A stretch of 64,000 bases of DNA from the NCBI GenBank assembly GCA_002869065.1, contig PKTR01000007.1, positions 62,001-126,000 on the forward strand, written 5' to 3'. This stretch comes from Hyphomicrobiales bacterium. Lineage in GTDB: Bacteria; Pseudomonadota; Alphaproteobacteria; Rhizobiales; Rhodobiaceae. A program made the position numbers and the translations under genes. This document shows positions 31,080 to 39,532 of this stretch, piece after piece. Below the pieces are notes generated by a model. That model made no database searches and was not told the DNA's origin. It saw only the letters and a program-made list of their open reading frames with translations. The stretch's first letter is position 1, and each line of letters begins with the position of its first letter.

Positions 31080-31586
31080 ATGCGCACGATTTGGTTTGCG
31101 GCTCTGTTCCTGGCGGCAGGCGCCACCGCCGCCACCGCGCAATCGCTCGATGGATTCCTGGGCGGCATGCTCAACGGCTGCCAGATGTCGTCGGAATTCG
31201 AGGACTTCACGCAGTCGCTCGCCGACGAGGCGGCCGGTAGCGGCATGATCCGCGTTCCGCCGCGGGTCAAGGATGCCATCGGCGGCGCCGATATCCAGGA
31301 CCGCGAGGATCACTATCTGATCTCCGTGCCCGTGACCGCGACCTGGAAGGGTCTGCCGCTGAGCGGCATCACCTATTTCCTCGGCAAGGAAAACGGCATT
31401 TACGGTTGGCAGGTACTGTTTGCTGCGACGGCTGAACAGGTCGACGCGACGTTCGGCGCGGACGAAAAGCGCTCCCGCGCAATATTGCTGAAGAACGACC
31501 CAATGGGAGCGTTTTCGCCCGACAGCGTCAAGATCGGCAAGACGTCCGACGGCGTGCCCTACTTCCTCTGCGATCTGTCGAACTGA
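31080..31586 (+). CDS. Secreted hypothetical protein between ruvC and ruvA, opposite strand
   Basis: The 168-residue precursor (start 31080, MRTIWFAALFLAAGATAATA) has GGGAGG 7 bases upstream and a signal peptide cleaved before QSLDG. The mature part of ~147 residues contains two cysteines (NGCQM near the N-terminus, FLCDLSN at the end) and a mixed alpha/beta pattern. No domain was recognised. It lies on the plus strand, flanked by the minus-strand ruvA and ruvC, and thus breaks the usual ruvC-ruvA adjacency. Confidence 0.78.
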   Translation: MRTIWFAALFLAAGATAATAQSLDGFLGGMLNGCQMSSEFEDFTQSLADEAAGSGMIRVPPRVKDAIGGADIQDREDHYLISVPVTATWKGLPLSGITYFLGKENGIYGWQVLFAATAEQVDATFGADEKRSRAILLKNDPMGAFSPDSVKIGKTSDGVPYFLCDLSN

Positions 31587-31613
31587 GAATACCTTCCGGC
31601 CACCATCAGACCG

Positions 31614-32111
31614 TCAGCCCGCGCGGCCAAGGACCTTCCTGTGCTGCGCGTGGCAGAGCGCAATTGCCAGCGCGTCCGCCGCGTCGTCGCTGTCGAAGGT
31701 CGCCTTCGGCAGCAGCATCTTGACCATCATGCGGATCTGCTTCTTGTCGGCATGCCCGACGCCGACAATGGTCTTTTTCACCGCGTTCGGCGCGTATTCG
31801 GCAACGCTCAAGCCGGCCTGCGCCGGAACCAAGAGCGCGATGCCGCGCGCCTGACCGAGCTTCAGCGTCGCCGCCGCATCCTTGTTGACGAAGGTCTGCT
31901 CGACGGCGGCCTCTTCCGGCGCGAAGCGCTCCAGAACCACGCTCAGCTCCCGATGCAGCACCAGCAGCCGCGCGGCGAGTTCACCGTCGAGCGGCGCCTT
32001 CACCGTGCCCGCATCGACGAAGGTCAGCAGCGAGCCGGTCACCTCGATTACGCCCCAGCCTGTGCGCCGAAGCCCCGGATCGATACCGATGATGCGAGTG
32101 GTCGTGGTCAT
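31614..32111 (-). CDS. ruvC: Crossover junction endodeoxyribonuclease RuvC
   Basis: This dimeric RNase H-fold nuclease resolves Holliday junctions. The start at 32111 ([20 protein letters not shown]) gives 165 residues, the normal size. The acidic catalytic set is visible: Asp in IIGIDPG, Glu in [11 protein letters not shown], and the C-terminal [15 protein letters not shown] pair. It lies 776 bases upstream of ruvA, separated by a plus-strand gene, so it cannot be in the same simple operon. Confidence 0.96.
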   Translation of the reverse strand: MTTTTRIIGIDPGLRRTGWGVIEVTGSLLTFVDAGTVKAPLDGELAARLLVLHRELSVVLERFAPEEAAVEQTFVNKDAAATLKLGQARGIALLVPAQAGLSVAEYAPNAVKKTIVGVGHADKKQIRMMVKMLLPKATFDSDDAADALAIALCHAQHRKVLGRAG

Positions 32112-32278
32112 GCCTGTCCGAAAACCGTTGCGGCCGAATCGCCCCAGTGTAGTCCCGAAACCGGTCTGCGAAGTTTCGCGGCAAAACGCAATTCGCCGGA
32201 ACAGCCTCAAGAAAGTTCGATCTTCGTACGCAAAGGGACTGGCGCAATTTCCAAATGCACAATAACAAGGCAACGAAG

Positions 32279-32839
32279 ATGAATTATTGGGCAGGATTCG
32301 CCGCTTCCATGACCGAGCCGCACCGCAAGCAGCATCGTCACTCGCCGCGCCCGCCCGTGTCGCAGATGATCCGCAGTCTCGTGGGCGCGCTGCTCGGCAT
32401 TGGCCTCCTTGCCGCCATCGACCAGTTTTTCCTGAGCGACGCCGATCTGACCTTCGTCATCGGTGCTTTCGGCGCCACCGCCGTGCTCGTCTTCGGCGCG
32501 CCATCGAGCCCGCTCGCCCAGCCCTACAACGTCGTTGTCGGCCACATGATATCGGCGGCAATCGGCGTGGCGGCCTTCAAACTCGTCGGCGACGCGAACT
32601 GGTTTTCCGCCGCCCTCGCCGTTTCCTTTGCCATCGTCGCCATGCAGGCGACCCGCAGCGTTCACCCGCCCGGTGGTGCGTCCGCGCTGATCGCCGTCGT
32701 CGCCTCACCGCAGATCCACGCGCTCGGCTTTCTCTACGTTCTGTATCCGGTTGCGCTGGGCGCCGTCGTGCTGGTCTGCGTCTCGCTCGTCTCCAACAAT
32801 CTGTTCAACGACCAGCGCTGGCCGATTTTCTGGTTCTAA
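32279..32839 (+). CDS. HPP-family integral membrane protein
   Basis: The protein has about 186 residues with four or five TM helices and the family-defining [11 protein letters not shown] motif (about residue 130). HPP proteins from plants and cyanobacteria have been linked to nitrite transport; the bacterial function is not settled. The start at 32279 ([11 protein letters not shown]) has AAGG 8 bases upstream; an ATG at 32255 is also possible. It is divergent from ruvC and is followed by the TSUP gene on the same strand. Confidence 0.85.
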   Translation: MNYWAGFAASMTEPHRKQHRHSPRPPVSQMIRSLVGALLGIGLLAAIDQFFLSDADLTFVIGAFGATAVLVFGAPSSPLAQPYNVVVGHMISAAIGVAAFKLVGDANWFSAALAVSFAIVAMQATRSVHPPGGASALIAVVASPQIHALGFLYVLYPVALGAVVLVCVSLVSNNLFNDQRWPIFWF

Positions 32840-32957
32840 TACCTATCCGGTACGGCGAAGCCTGATACAACGGAACGCACGGAGCGGCTTGCCGAGCCGC
32901 AATTGTCCGAATGCGCACCCGCAAACGCCACAACCCTTAAGACCGGACACCACACCC

Positions 32958-33704
32958 ATGTCGTTCGTTTTCGAACCGGCTTTTGCCGTTCTCGCCCTTG
33001 CCGTCGTCACGGCGGGGTTGGTGCGCGGATTTTCGGGGTTCGGCACCGGGCTTATCTTCATGCCGGTCGCCTCCAGCGTCATCGACCCGTTGATGGCCAT
33101 CGTCATCGCCTGGGCGATCGACACGCTGCCGACCGCGCCGATCGTCATCCCGGCGCTGAAGCGCTGCACGTGGAAGACCATCCGCCCGATGCTGGTCGGT
33201 GCTTTCGTCGCCCTGCCGCTCGGCGTCGCCGCGTTGCGTTATGCCGATCCGGTTCCGGCGCGCTGGGCAATCAGCCTGCTGACCCTCGGCTTTGCGCTCG
33301 TGCTGTGGTCCGGCTGGCGCTACCGCTCCAAGCCGCCGACGCCGCTCGTGCTTGGCGTTGGCGCAACGGCCGGCTTCCTTGGCGGCTTTGCCGGCATTCC
33401 CGGCCCGCCGGTGATCCTGTTCTGGATGTCGAGCGCGGCAGCGGCCATCGCGCGTGCCAACATCATCGTCTTTTTCGCCGTGCTGACGGTGTTTTCGGGC
33501 AGCAACTACTTCCTGCAGGGCCTGTTCACGAAAGAAGCGCTGCTGCACGGTCTTGCGCTGGCGCCGATCTATTTCCTCGCATTGGTCGCCGGCAACAAGC
33601 TGTTCCCCTACGCCGCCGAGGAAACCTACCGCCGCATCGCGTTCTCGCTGATCATCCTGTCGGCGATCATCGGCCTTCCGGCGCTCGATGCAATTTTGCG
33701 GTAA
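32958..33704 (+). CDS. TSUP-family (TauE/SafE) transporter
   Basis: The 248-residue protein has about eight TM helices. The family pattern is clear: the first helix ends in GLVRGFSGFGTGLIFMP and a second repeat carries GFLGGFAGIPGPPVILFW. Relatives move sulfite, sulfoacetate or other organic anions; the substrate here is unknown. The start at 32958 (MSFVFEP) trims an unlikely 69-residue N-terminal extension. It converges on the pentapeptide gene with 3 bases between stops. Confidence 0.88.
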   Translation: MSFVFEPAFAVLALAVVTAGLVRGFSGFGTGLIFMPVASSVIDPLMAIVIAWAIDTLPTAPIVIPALKRCTWKTIRPMLVGAFVALPLGVAALRYADPVPARWAISLLTLGFALVLWSGWRYRSKPPTPLVLGVGATAGFLGGFAGIPGPPVILFWMSSAAAAIARANIIVFFAVLTVFSGSNYFLQGLFTKEALLHGLALAPIYFLALVAGNKLFPYAAEETYRRIAFSLIILSAIIGLPALDAILR

Positions 33705-33707
33705 TCA

Positions 33708-35522
33708 CTAGCGGAACTCGCCCACCCGCTTGATGCGGTAGGCCGCCTCGCCGATCTCCATGCCTTCGGTCGCGACAGAGAACGAAACTCCGAGCGGGTG
33801 ACTGCCGATCTCGGCCAGATCGATCCGCTCAAGCGTGAAGCGATCGGCGCGGAAGGTTTCCGGGACAGCCGCCCCCGACACCCGCGCAAGAAAGTCTTCG
33901 GCAAACACAATGGCGCCGTCGAAATCGACCGCTTTCAGGTTCGCCCCGGAAAAATTCGGCCGCAGCAGCAGCGCGTTTCGGAACGTGCTGCCGGCGATCG
34001 AAGCATCGCGGAAGTCCGGCTCGATCAGCGCTGCCCCGTCGAAATCGATCGCCAATCCGTTGACGCGCGCGAAGGTCGTGCGGATGACCATCGAACCGGC
34101 AAAGTCCGCGCCGGCCATGTTGGTTTCCATCACCGGCACGGACGGGTCGCCGCGATAGGGCTCTTTCACCTGATCATGCGGAATGCCGGCGAAGTCGCAA
34201 GCGTTGAGCGTCGCGTTGCGGAACCGCGCGTGCTCCAGCTCCGCCGCGCCGAAACGCACCGAATTGAGCTGCAGCCGGCTGAAATCGGCAAAACGCAACC
34301 GGGCGAAGGTGAACGACATCAGATTGACGACCGGCACACTGACCTGTGCGAAGGAGAAATCCGCGCCACGGAAGGAGAGCAGCTCGGTTTCGTAGATCCC
34401 CGTCTCGAACAGCATGGCGATGACCATGCCGCGCTCCGGGCTGACCGGCCGGTCGATCAGTTCGGTTTCGTAGGATTGACCCTTCAACGCCTTGCGCTGG
34501 GCGTCGGCGAGAATTTCCGGACGGCGCGCCAGTGCCAGCCCGTTCAGCGCGTCGGTATCGCGCGCGTCCACCGACCCGCCCTGAAGATAGCGATAGGGCC
34601 GCGCAGCCTGGGTCGCCGCCACCATGCGCGCCCGCAGACCGCTCGAAAGGTCTCTCAGAAACACCACCGGGGTTTCCTTGTCGTCCGCCTGTTGCCGCGC
34701 GACTTCCTCGGCAAGGTCCGAACCAATGTCGAGCAACGACGGCAGGATGCCGGCACTGCGCTGCGCCTCGCCAAGTTCGATCTGGGTGCGTAGCAGATCG
34801 TTTTGCTGGCCAAGCCCGGTGACCTGGCTCGCGCCCAACTCGTTCTGCCGCACCAGAAGGGCATTCTGCTGATCGAGACGGACGAGTTGGCTGGCGATGA
34901 GTTCGTTCTGACGGAAAAGAAGCGCGGTGCCCGCCAGCGCCGCAAGCGCCGCAAGCAGCCCGGTCAGCGAGGCGATCAGCCAGCGCCGCGACGACACCCA
35001 CGCCCAGCGCGCCAGGATCAGCTTGACCAGTTCCTCCGCCGCATCCGCCGCCTCCGACGGCTGGCGTTCGGCGATGTGCCGCGTGGTCTTCGTCAGCGGC
35101 CGCGCGAACTGGTCGAGCGTGGTGACGGAAATCCCGAACAGGTATCCGAGAATGCGCCGGCGAAAGAGCAACAACAGCATGCCGAGCATGCCGACGAAGG
35201 CGACGAAGATCAGCACGAAGGTGATGATGAGGCCGGCGTTCTCGGTCAGGAATTCCGAGCCGATGACAGCCAGCGGAAAGCCGACGCAAATGCCGAGCAC
35301 AAAAAGCACAAGGCCGAGCCCGACCGCATCGCCGCCACGTCGACCGCGAGGTCCGCGCGAACCACCATTCGGCCCACCGCCCTCGTCGCCCGAGCCACCG
35401 CCTTTGCCGCCGTTACCGCTAACCTGCGTTTCGTCGTCCGACACCGCCCCAGATCCGCCCGTTGTCCACCCTGTAGCCCTGTTCGCCGCCACCCGGCGAA
35501 GCCGGCCGCGCGACGAAGTCAT
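33708..35522 (-). CDS. Membrane-anchored coiled-coil pentapeptide-repeat protein
   Basis: Up to 604 residues: a Gly-rich disordered N-terminus (~60 residues), two TM helices (about 68-88 and 95-120), a cytoplasmic linker with a Glu/Ala helix, a third TM (about 180-200), then a Gln/Asn-rich heptad segment (LDQQNALLVRQNELGASQV). The C-terminal ~220 residues contain many A(D/N)LXX-like pentapeptides (FRGADFSFAQ, NMAGADFAGS, FSGANLKAVDF) that should form a right-handed quadrilateral beta-helix. Function unknown; such helices mediate binding. The ATG at 35522 lacks a Shine-Dalgarno, and a GTG at 35444 is a reasonable alternative. Confidence 0.78.
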   Translation of the reverse strand: MTSSRGRLRRVAANRATGWTTGGSGAVSDDETQVSGNGGKGGGSGDEGGGPNGGSRGPRGRRGGDAVGLGLVLFVLGICVGFPLAVIGSEFLTENAGLIITFVLIFVAFVGMLGMLLLLFRRRILGYLFGISVTTLDQFARPLTKTTRHIAERQPSEAADAAEELVKLILARWAWVSSRRWLIASLTGLLAALAALAGTALLFRQNELIASQLVRLDQQNALLVRQNELGASQVTGLGQQNDLLRTQIELGEAQRSAGILPSLLDIGSDLAEEVARQQADDKETPVVFLRDLSSGLRARMVAATQAARPYRYLQGGSVDARDTDALNGLALARRPEILADAQRKALKGQSYETELIDRPVSPERGMVIAMLFETGIYETELLSFRGADFSFAQVSVPVVNLMSFTFARLRFADFSRLQLNSVRFGAAELEHARFRNATLNACDFAGIPHDQVKEPYRGDPSVPVMETNMAGADFAGSMVIRTTFARVNGLAIDFDGAALIEPDFRDASIAGSTFRNALLLRPNFSGANLKAVDFDGAIVFAEDFLARVSGAAVPETFRADRFTLERIDLAEIGSHPLGVSFSVATEGMEIGEAAYRIKRVGEFR

Positions 35523-35667
35523 GCAGACATTTTATTGGTGAGAAAACAGGAAATGCCACATGCCGAGGGCGGTCTGCGCTCCAGAACCCCGGCTCAACGC
35601 ATAACAATCGCGTGATGCCGGCCTCCACGCATCACAGCCCCCTGCAAAACCGGTCCCGAATGCAAGA

Positions 35668-35690
35668 AGGGCGGACCATCAGGCCCGCCC
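35668..35690 (-). terminator. Weak hairpin downstream of yebC
   Basis: The stem GGGCGG/CCGCCC (35669-35674 and 35685-35690) with inner CC/GG pairing lies ~35 bases after the yebC stop. There is no proper U-tract on the minus strand, so terminator function is uncertain. Confidence 0.4.
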
Positions 35691-35723
35691 CTCGAAATTC
35701 CAGCCACGATGCGCAGCAGCGGA

Positions 35724-36470
35724 TTACAGCTCCAGCTTCGCCATAACCTCATCGGAAATTTCAAAATTGGCGTAGACGTTCTGCACGTCGTCGTCATCTT
35801 CGAGAACGCCCAGCATCTTCATCAGCGTGCCGGCCTTTTCCTCGTCCACCGGATTGAGATTCTGCGGCTTCCAGATCGCCTTGACGGATTCGGCCTCGCC
35901 GAGCGAGTCGGCGAGCGCAGTGGAGACTTCGCCGAGGGATTCGAAAGCGCAGATGATGGTGTGGCCGTCTTCGTCGGACTGCACGTCGTCGGCGCCGGCC
36001 TCGATGGCGGCTTCCAGCATGGCGTCGGCATCGCCGGCTTCCGGCTTGTAGACGATCTCGCCGACGCGATCGAACATGAACGCGACCGAGCCGGTTTCAC
36101 CGAGCGCGCCGCCGTTCTTGGAGAACGCCGCACGCACGCTCGACGCGGTGCGGTTGCGGTTGTCGGTCAGCGCTTCGACGATGACGGCAACGCCGCCCGG
36201 GCCGTAGCCCTCATAGCGCACTTCGTCGTAGCTCTCGGCATCGCCCGCCTGCGACTTGTTGATCGCACGCTCGATGTTGTCCTTCGGCATCGACTGCGCC
36301 TTGGCGTTCTGGATTGCCAGCCGCAGGCGCGGATTGGAGTCCGCATCCGGCCCGCCGACCTTCGCGGCGACCGTGATTTCCTTCGACAGCTTGGAAAACA
36401 GCTTGGAGCGGACGGCGTCCTGCCGCCCCTTGCGATGCATGATGTTCTTGAATTGTGAATGTCCGGCCAT
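35724..36470 (-). CDS. yebC: YebC/PmpR-family regulator (TACO1-like)
   Basis: This 248-residue cytosolic protein of the YebC/TACO1 family opens with the signature [20 protein letters not shown], followed by [22 protein letters not shown] and the acidic C-terminal domain. The family has been described as transcriptional regulators and more recently as helping ribosomes through difficult sequences; the role in this organism is not shown. It follows ymdB by a 202-base spacer in which I see no gene. Confidence 0.95.
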   Translation of the reverse strand: MAGHSQFKNIMHRKGRQDAVRSKLFSKLSKEITVAAKVGGPDADSNPRLRLAIQNAKAQSMPKDNIERAINKSQAGDAESYDEVRYEGYGPGGVAVIVEALTDNRNRTASSVRAAFSKNGGALGETGSVAFMFDRVGEIVYKPEAGDADAMLEAAIEAGADDVQSDEDGHTIICAFESLGEVSTALADSLGEAESVKAIWKPQNLNPVDEEKAGTLMKMLGVLEDDDDVQNVYANFEISDEVMAKLEL

Positions 36471-36672
36471 ACCCGTCTCTCGTCAGTGGCGGTGACGCCG
36501 GAAACCCGGACAGAGGCAGCTCGCGCCTCCCGCGCTATGGGGGCTCAAACCCCAGTTCGCGGCGTAACCGAAAGAAATCTGCCCGCGCTTATAGAAAACG
36601 CAGCGCCGGAAATCCAGCCATTCGGCGCGTTCTATTGATCGGCCTGCAAACAATACCGGTGTTTTCGTGCGC

Positions 36673-37494
36673 TCAGTGCCAGAAAGGCGGCAACGCCTGT
36701 TCGAGTCGTCCGCCAAGGCGAAGCGGCGCGATATGGGTCGCAAGGCCCGACGCGTCGTCGATCTCGATGGCGACACCGGCCACCGTCGCCTCGCCGTCGG
36801 AGGGCGAAAACCGGCTACGCGGGATCTTCTTGGTGAAGCGGTTGACCGGCTCTTCCTTGTCCATGCCGAGCACGGAATCGTAGTCGCCGCACATGCCGGC
36901 ATCCGACATATAGGCGGTCCCGCCGGTCAGGATCTGATGATCGGCGGTCGGCACATGGGTGTGCGTACCGACGACCGCGCTGGCGCGCCCGTCGACGAAA
37001 TGCCCCATCGCCTGCTTTTCGCTGGTCGCCTCGGCATGCATGTCGATGAACACCGCATCGGCCTGTTCGCCGAGCGGACAGGCGGCAAGCTCGCGCTCAA
37101 CGGCGGCAAAGGGGTCGTCGAGACCGTCCATGAAGACACGGCCAAGCGCATTGACGACCAGCACGCGCGCGCCGTTTCGGGCGATGAACAGCCCCGCGCC
37201 GCGGCCTGGCGTGCCCGCCGGATAGTTCGCCGGGCGCAGGAACCGGTCCTGGCGCTCGATAAAGACAAGCGCCTCGCGCTGATCCCAGACATGATTGCCG
37301 CTCGTGACCACATCGGCGCCGGCATCGACGAATTGCTGGCAGATATCCTCGGTGATGCCGAAACCGCCGGCGGCGTTCTCGCCGTTGACGACGACGAAAT
37401 CGAGACGATGCTCGGCGATCAGCCCCGGCAACCGGTCGATCACGGCCACACGTCCGGCCCGTCCGACCACGTCACCGAGAAACAAAAAACGCAT
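36673..37494 (-). CDS. YmdB-type metallophosphoesterase (TIGR00282 family)
   Basis: The 273-residue protein carries dinuclear-metal phosphoesterase motifs: FLGDVVGRAGR (Asp at the first site), VVNGENAAGG (Asn-Glu), TSGNHVWD (GNH), DMHAEATSEK and VGTHTHVPTAD. Members hydrolyse 2',3'-cyclic nucleotides and affect RNA turnover and biofilm formation in Bacillus. It lies 12 bases after the 5-formyltetrahydrofolate cyclo-ligase gene, an association conserved in alphaproteobacteria. Confidence 0.94.
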   Translation of the reverse strand: MRFLFLGDVVGRAGRVAVIDRLPGLIAEHRLDFVVVNGENAAGGFGITEDICQQFVDAGADVVTSGNHVWDQREALVFIERQDRFLRPANYPAGTPGRGAGLFIARNGARVLVVNALGRVFMDGLDDPFAAVERELAACPLGEQADAVFIDMHAEATSEKQAMGHFVDGRASAVVGTHTHVPTADHQILTGGTAYMSDAGMCGDYDSVLGMDKEEPVNRFTKKIPRSRFSPSDGEATVAGVAIEIDDASGLATHIAPLRLGGRLEQALPPFWH

Positions 37495-37506
37495 CGAGTC
37501 GTCTCC

Positions 37507-38139
37507 TCAAGTCGCCGCAGGCGCGACGATACCGTTCTCCGTCAAAACCATGTCGAGCGGCTCGTCGTGCGGTTCGGCCGGAATCTGCGGCACTTCCTGA
37601 CACGAAAAGGCCACGCCGATCAATCGCGGTCTCCGACCGGCCTTCTGCAGACGGTCGATCGCCCGGTCGTAGTGCCCCGCGCCGTAGCCGATGCGCTGCA
37701 TGGCGACATCGAAGGCGGCCAACGGCACCAGCATGACGTCCGGGTCAACCGTCTCGGCATCTGCCCCGGGCGCCAATGTGCCGAATCCGCCGGCAACAAG
37801 GGGCTCCCCCTCGCGCCAGCGGCGGAACACGATGGTCTCCCGGTCGACGACAGCAGGAAGCGCCAGCTCGGCGCCGAGCGCGGCAAGCGCCGCCATCAGC
37901 GGACGCGGATTGATCTCGTCGCGGATCGGCCAGAAGCCGGAAACGATCTTGCCGGCAACCGGTCCAAGCTCGGCGGCTCTCGCGGCAAGCGTGGCGACCG
38001 CCGCATCGCGACCGGCCGCCTCGATCGCGGCCCGTCGTCCGAGCGCCGCACGGCGCAAATCGGCCTTCAGCGCTTTGCGGTCGTCGGTGTCTGGCGAGCG
38101 TTCGGGCAAGGCAATCGCAGGGTCTGGAGAGCAAACCAC
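37507..38139 (-). CDS. 5-formyltetrahydrofolate cyclo-ligase
   Basis: This enzyme returns 5-formyl-THF to 5,10-methenyl-THF using ATP. The 210-residue chain has the phosphate and folate signature QRIGYGAGHYDRAIDRL near the C-terminus, with LVPLAAFD before it and the basic N-terminal KALKADLRRAALGRR. The start is a GTG at 38139; no clear Shine-Dalgarno precedes it, so a few residues of uncertainty remain. Linkage to the upstream 6S RNA gene is conserved across proteobacteria. Confidence 0.92.
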   Translation of the reverse strand: MVCSPDPAIALPERSPDTDDRKALKADLRRAALGRRAAIEAAGRDAAVATLAARAAELGPVAGKIVSGFWPIRDEINPRPLMAALAALGAELALPAVVDRETIVFRRWREGEPLVAGGFGTLAPGADAETVDPDVMLVPLAAFDVAMQRIGYGAGHYDRAIDRLQKAGRRPRLIGVAFSCQEVPQIPAEPHDEPLDMVLTENGIVAPAAT

Positions 38140-38246
38140 GCCGGGAAATGCCCGGCGGTGAAAAATGCAAAAGCTGGCGAAGCCACCTCGGCCGTGTGAA
38201 TTGACGATCCCGGGAAACCTACAGTGTAGGTGGGCGCCGTTTGAAA

Positions 38247-38410
38247 AAGCCCACGGGCCTAATCAGGTACAGCTCCCATTAGGATCGATAAGGCCCCGGG
38301 GATAGAATTCCGCACGCACCGCGCAGCAACGCCAAAACCTCATATAGGCCTCGCCGGCACGAAACGCCAGCATGTCGTGACATCGCGAGGACACGCCACC
38401 GGCGCGCCTC
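38247..38410 (-). ncRNA. ssrS: 6S RNA
   Basis: The minus-strand spacer between zapA and the 5-formyltetrahydrofolate cyclo-ligase gene is the standard place for ssrS. Its 3' half contains GGGGCCTTATCGATCC and GGGAGCTGTACC, which I recognise from alphaproteobacterial 6S RNAs. The transcript ends near GGGC followed by TTTTT (38246-38250). The 5' half (CCTCGCGATGTC..., GCGTTTCGTGCCGGCGAGG) can pair to give the long interrupted helix. 6S RNA binds sigma-70 RNA polymerase in stationary phase. Ends are approximate (about 160 nt); no covariance search was possible. Confidence 0.78.
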
Positions 38411-38449
38411 CACAACACTTTGATATCCAAGGAAATACAGCGCTGCGGC

Positions 38450-38827
38450 TTATCCCGCGACCGGCTTCTCGCCCTTGCCGAGATTGGCGGCAAGCGCGGT
38501 GATACGCCCGGCGGCCGCATCGAGACGCTCGGCAATCGCCTTTTCCGCCTCTTCCTGCCGGTTGATGATGCTGGTGCGGGTTTCCTTCATCGCCTGCAGT
38601 TCGGCTTCCAGGTCGCGCAGCTTGCGCTCCGCCTCGACGAGCTGGTCGAGCGCCATGATGCCCGCCATCACGGTGAGCCGCTGATCGCCGATCTCGCCGA
38701 AGCTGCCGCGCAGTTCATCGACATAGCCGTCGAACCGGCGCGCCAGGCCGAACAGCCGCTCTTCCTCGCCGTCGTCGCAGGCCATGCGGTACTGCTTGCC
38801 GTTGATGGTTACGCTGACCTGCGCCAA
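38450..38827 (-). CDS. zapA: Cell-division protein ZapA
   Basis: This 125-residue FtsZ-ring-associated protein has the globular ZapA head (MAQVSVTINGKQYRMACDDG, ARRFDGYVDELRGSFGEIGD) and a C-terminal coiled-coil (LVEAERKLRDLEAELQAMKE). It bundles FtsZ filaments at mid-cell. It follows the DUF4164 gene by 45 bases and precedes ssrS. Confidence 0.93.
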   Translation of the reverse strand: MAQVSVTINGKQYRMACDDGEEERLFGLARRFDGYVDELRGSFGEIGDQRLTVMAGIMALDQLVEAERKLRDLEAELQAMKETRTSIINRQEEAEKAIAERLDAAAGRITALAANLGKGEKPVAG

Positions 38828-38872
38828 ATCCCGCTCCCGTCCCTATTCCCCGAAGCCGCTGCTGGCAGCCCG

Positions 38873-39154
38873 TCAGCCGTCATGGGCCTCGAGCACCGAA
38901 CGGACCGATTCCATCGCCGAAACGAGACGTCGCGACACCTCGCGATTGGTCTCTTCCAGCCGCGTCGAACGCGCCTGCTCGGTATCGAGATCTTGCGCCA
39001 GCCGCGACCGATCCTCGCTGAGGCGCTGCAATTCGTCATCGATGCCGGAAAAACGCTGATCCATTTCGAGGCGCAGCTCGACCGCCTCCTCGAGAGCGTT
39101 GAGAGCTTTTTCGAAACGCTGCAATGCCGATTGCACCCGCGACGTCTCCGCCAT
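38873..39154 (-). CDS. DUF4164-family coiled-coil protein
   Basis: The start at 39154 (MAETSRVQSALQRFEKALNA) gives a 93-residue, almost entirely coiled-coil protein (LRLEMDQRFSGIDDELQRLS, ARSTRLEETNREVSRRLVSA). DUF4164 proteins are found beside zapA in Hyphomicrobiales; the location suggests a divisome or Z-ring accessory role but this is inference. The 61 upstream residues of the longer frame look non-coding. Confidence 0.85.
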   Translation of the reverse strand: MAETSRVQSALQRFEKALNALEEAVELRLEMDQRFSGIDDELQRLSEDRSRLAQDLDTEQARSTRLEETNREVSRRLVSAMESVRSVLEAHDG

Positions 39155-39385
39155 CAAAAAACCCTTTCGCTTCCGCGCTGTTCCACCGCAAAGACCGGAA
39201 CCAAAGGTCCGCCGCATCCCCCGGACCGCCGTTCCCCGCCTGTCCGACGGGCCCGCTCGACGGCAGAAAACCGGCCGCAATGAGTATCGAAATCGACCGG
39301 AAAAAAACGCGGCGATGTTAGGCACCGCGTCGCGCAAGCGTCAATGCCAACTTCAGGCTCCACACAGGAACCATCGTCGAACACG
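39155..39385. other. Divergent intergenic region between DUF4164/zapA and tkt
   Basis: No gene is supported. It must contain the promoters of the DUF4164-zapA unit. Apart from the tkt promoter candidate that follows I see no repeat or RNA structure of note. Confidence 0.35.
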
Positions 39386-39413
39386 TTGACTCCGCACCCT
39401 GTCCTGTTATCAG
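39386..39413 (+). promoter_or_regulatory. Candidate promoter of tkt
   Basis: TTGACT (39386-39391), 16 bases, then TATCAG (39408-39413), about 120 bases before the tkt ATG. The resulting leader contains short GC hairpins such as GGGCTTTGCCC. Pattern only. Confidence 0.4.
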
Positions 39414-39532
39414 TCGGTGGGCTTTGCCCAAGGGTGGACGCGGGGCCTCGTGGGTCCATCCGGCGTCCGAGGCAGCTTCGCAGACTCATCGAGTCGTCCT
39501 GCGACCGCCATCGAGCATCCCGGGAGATTCGG

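Noticed and set aside
36480-36600. tRNA-like segment with GGGG-loop-CCCC resembling a T arm in the yebC-ymdB spacer
   Set aside because: No acceptor stem, D arm or anticodon arm can be folded around it and the T-loop consensus is absent.
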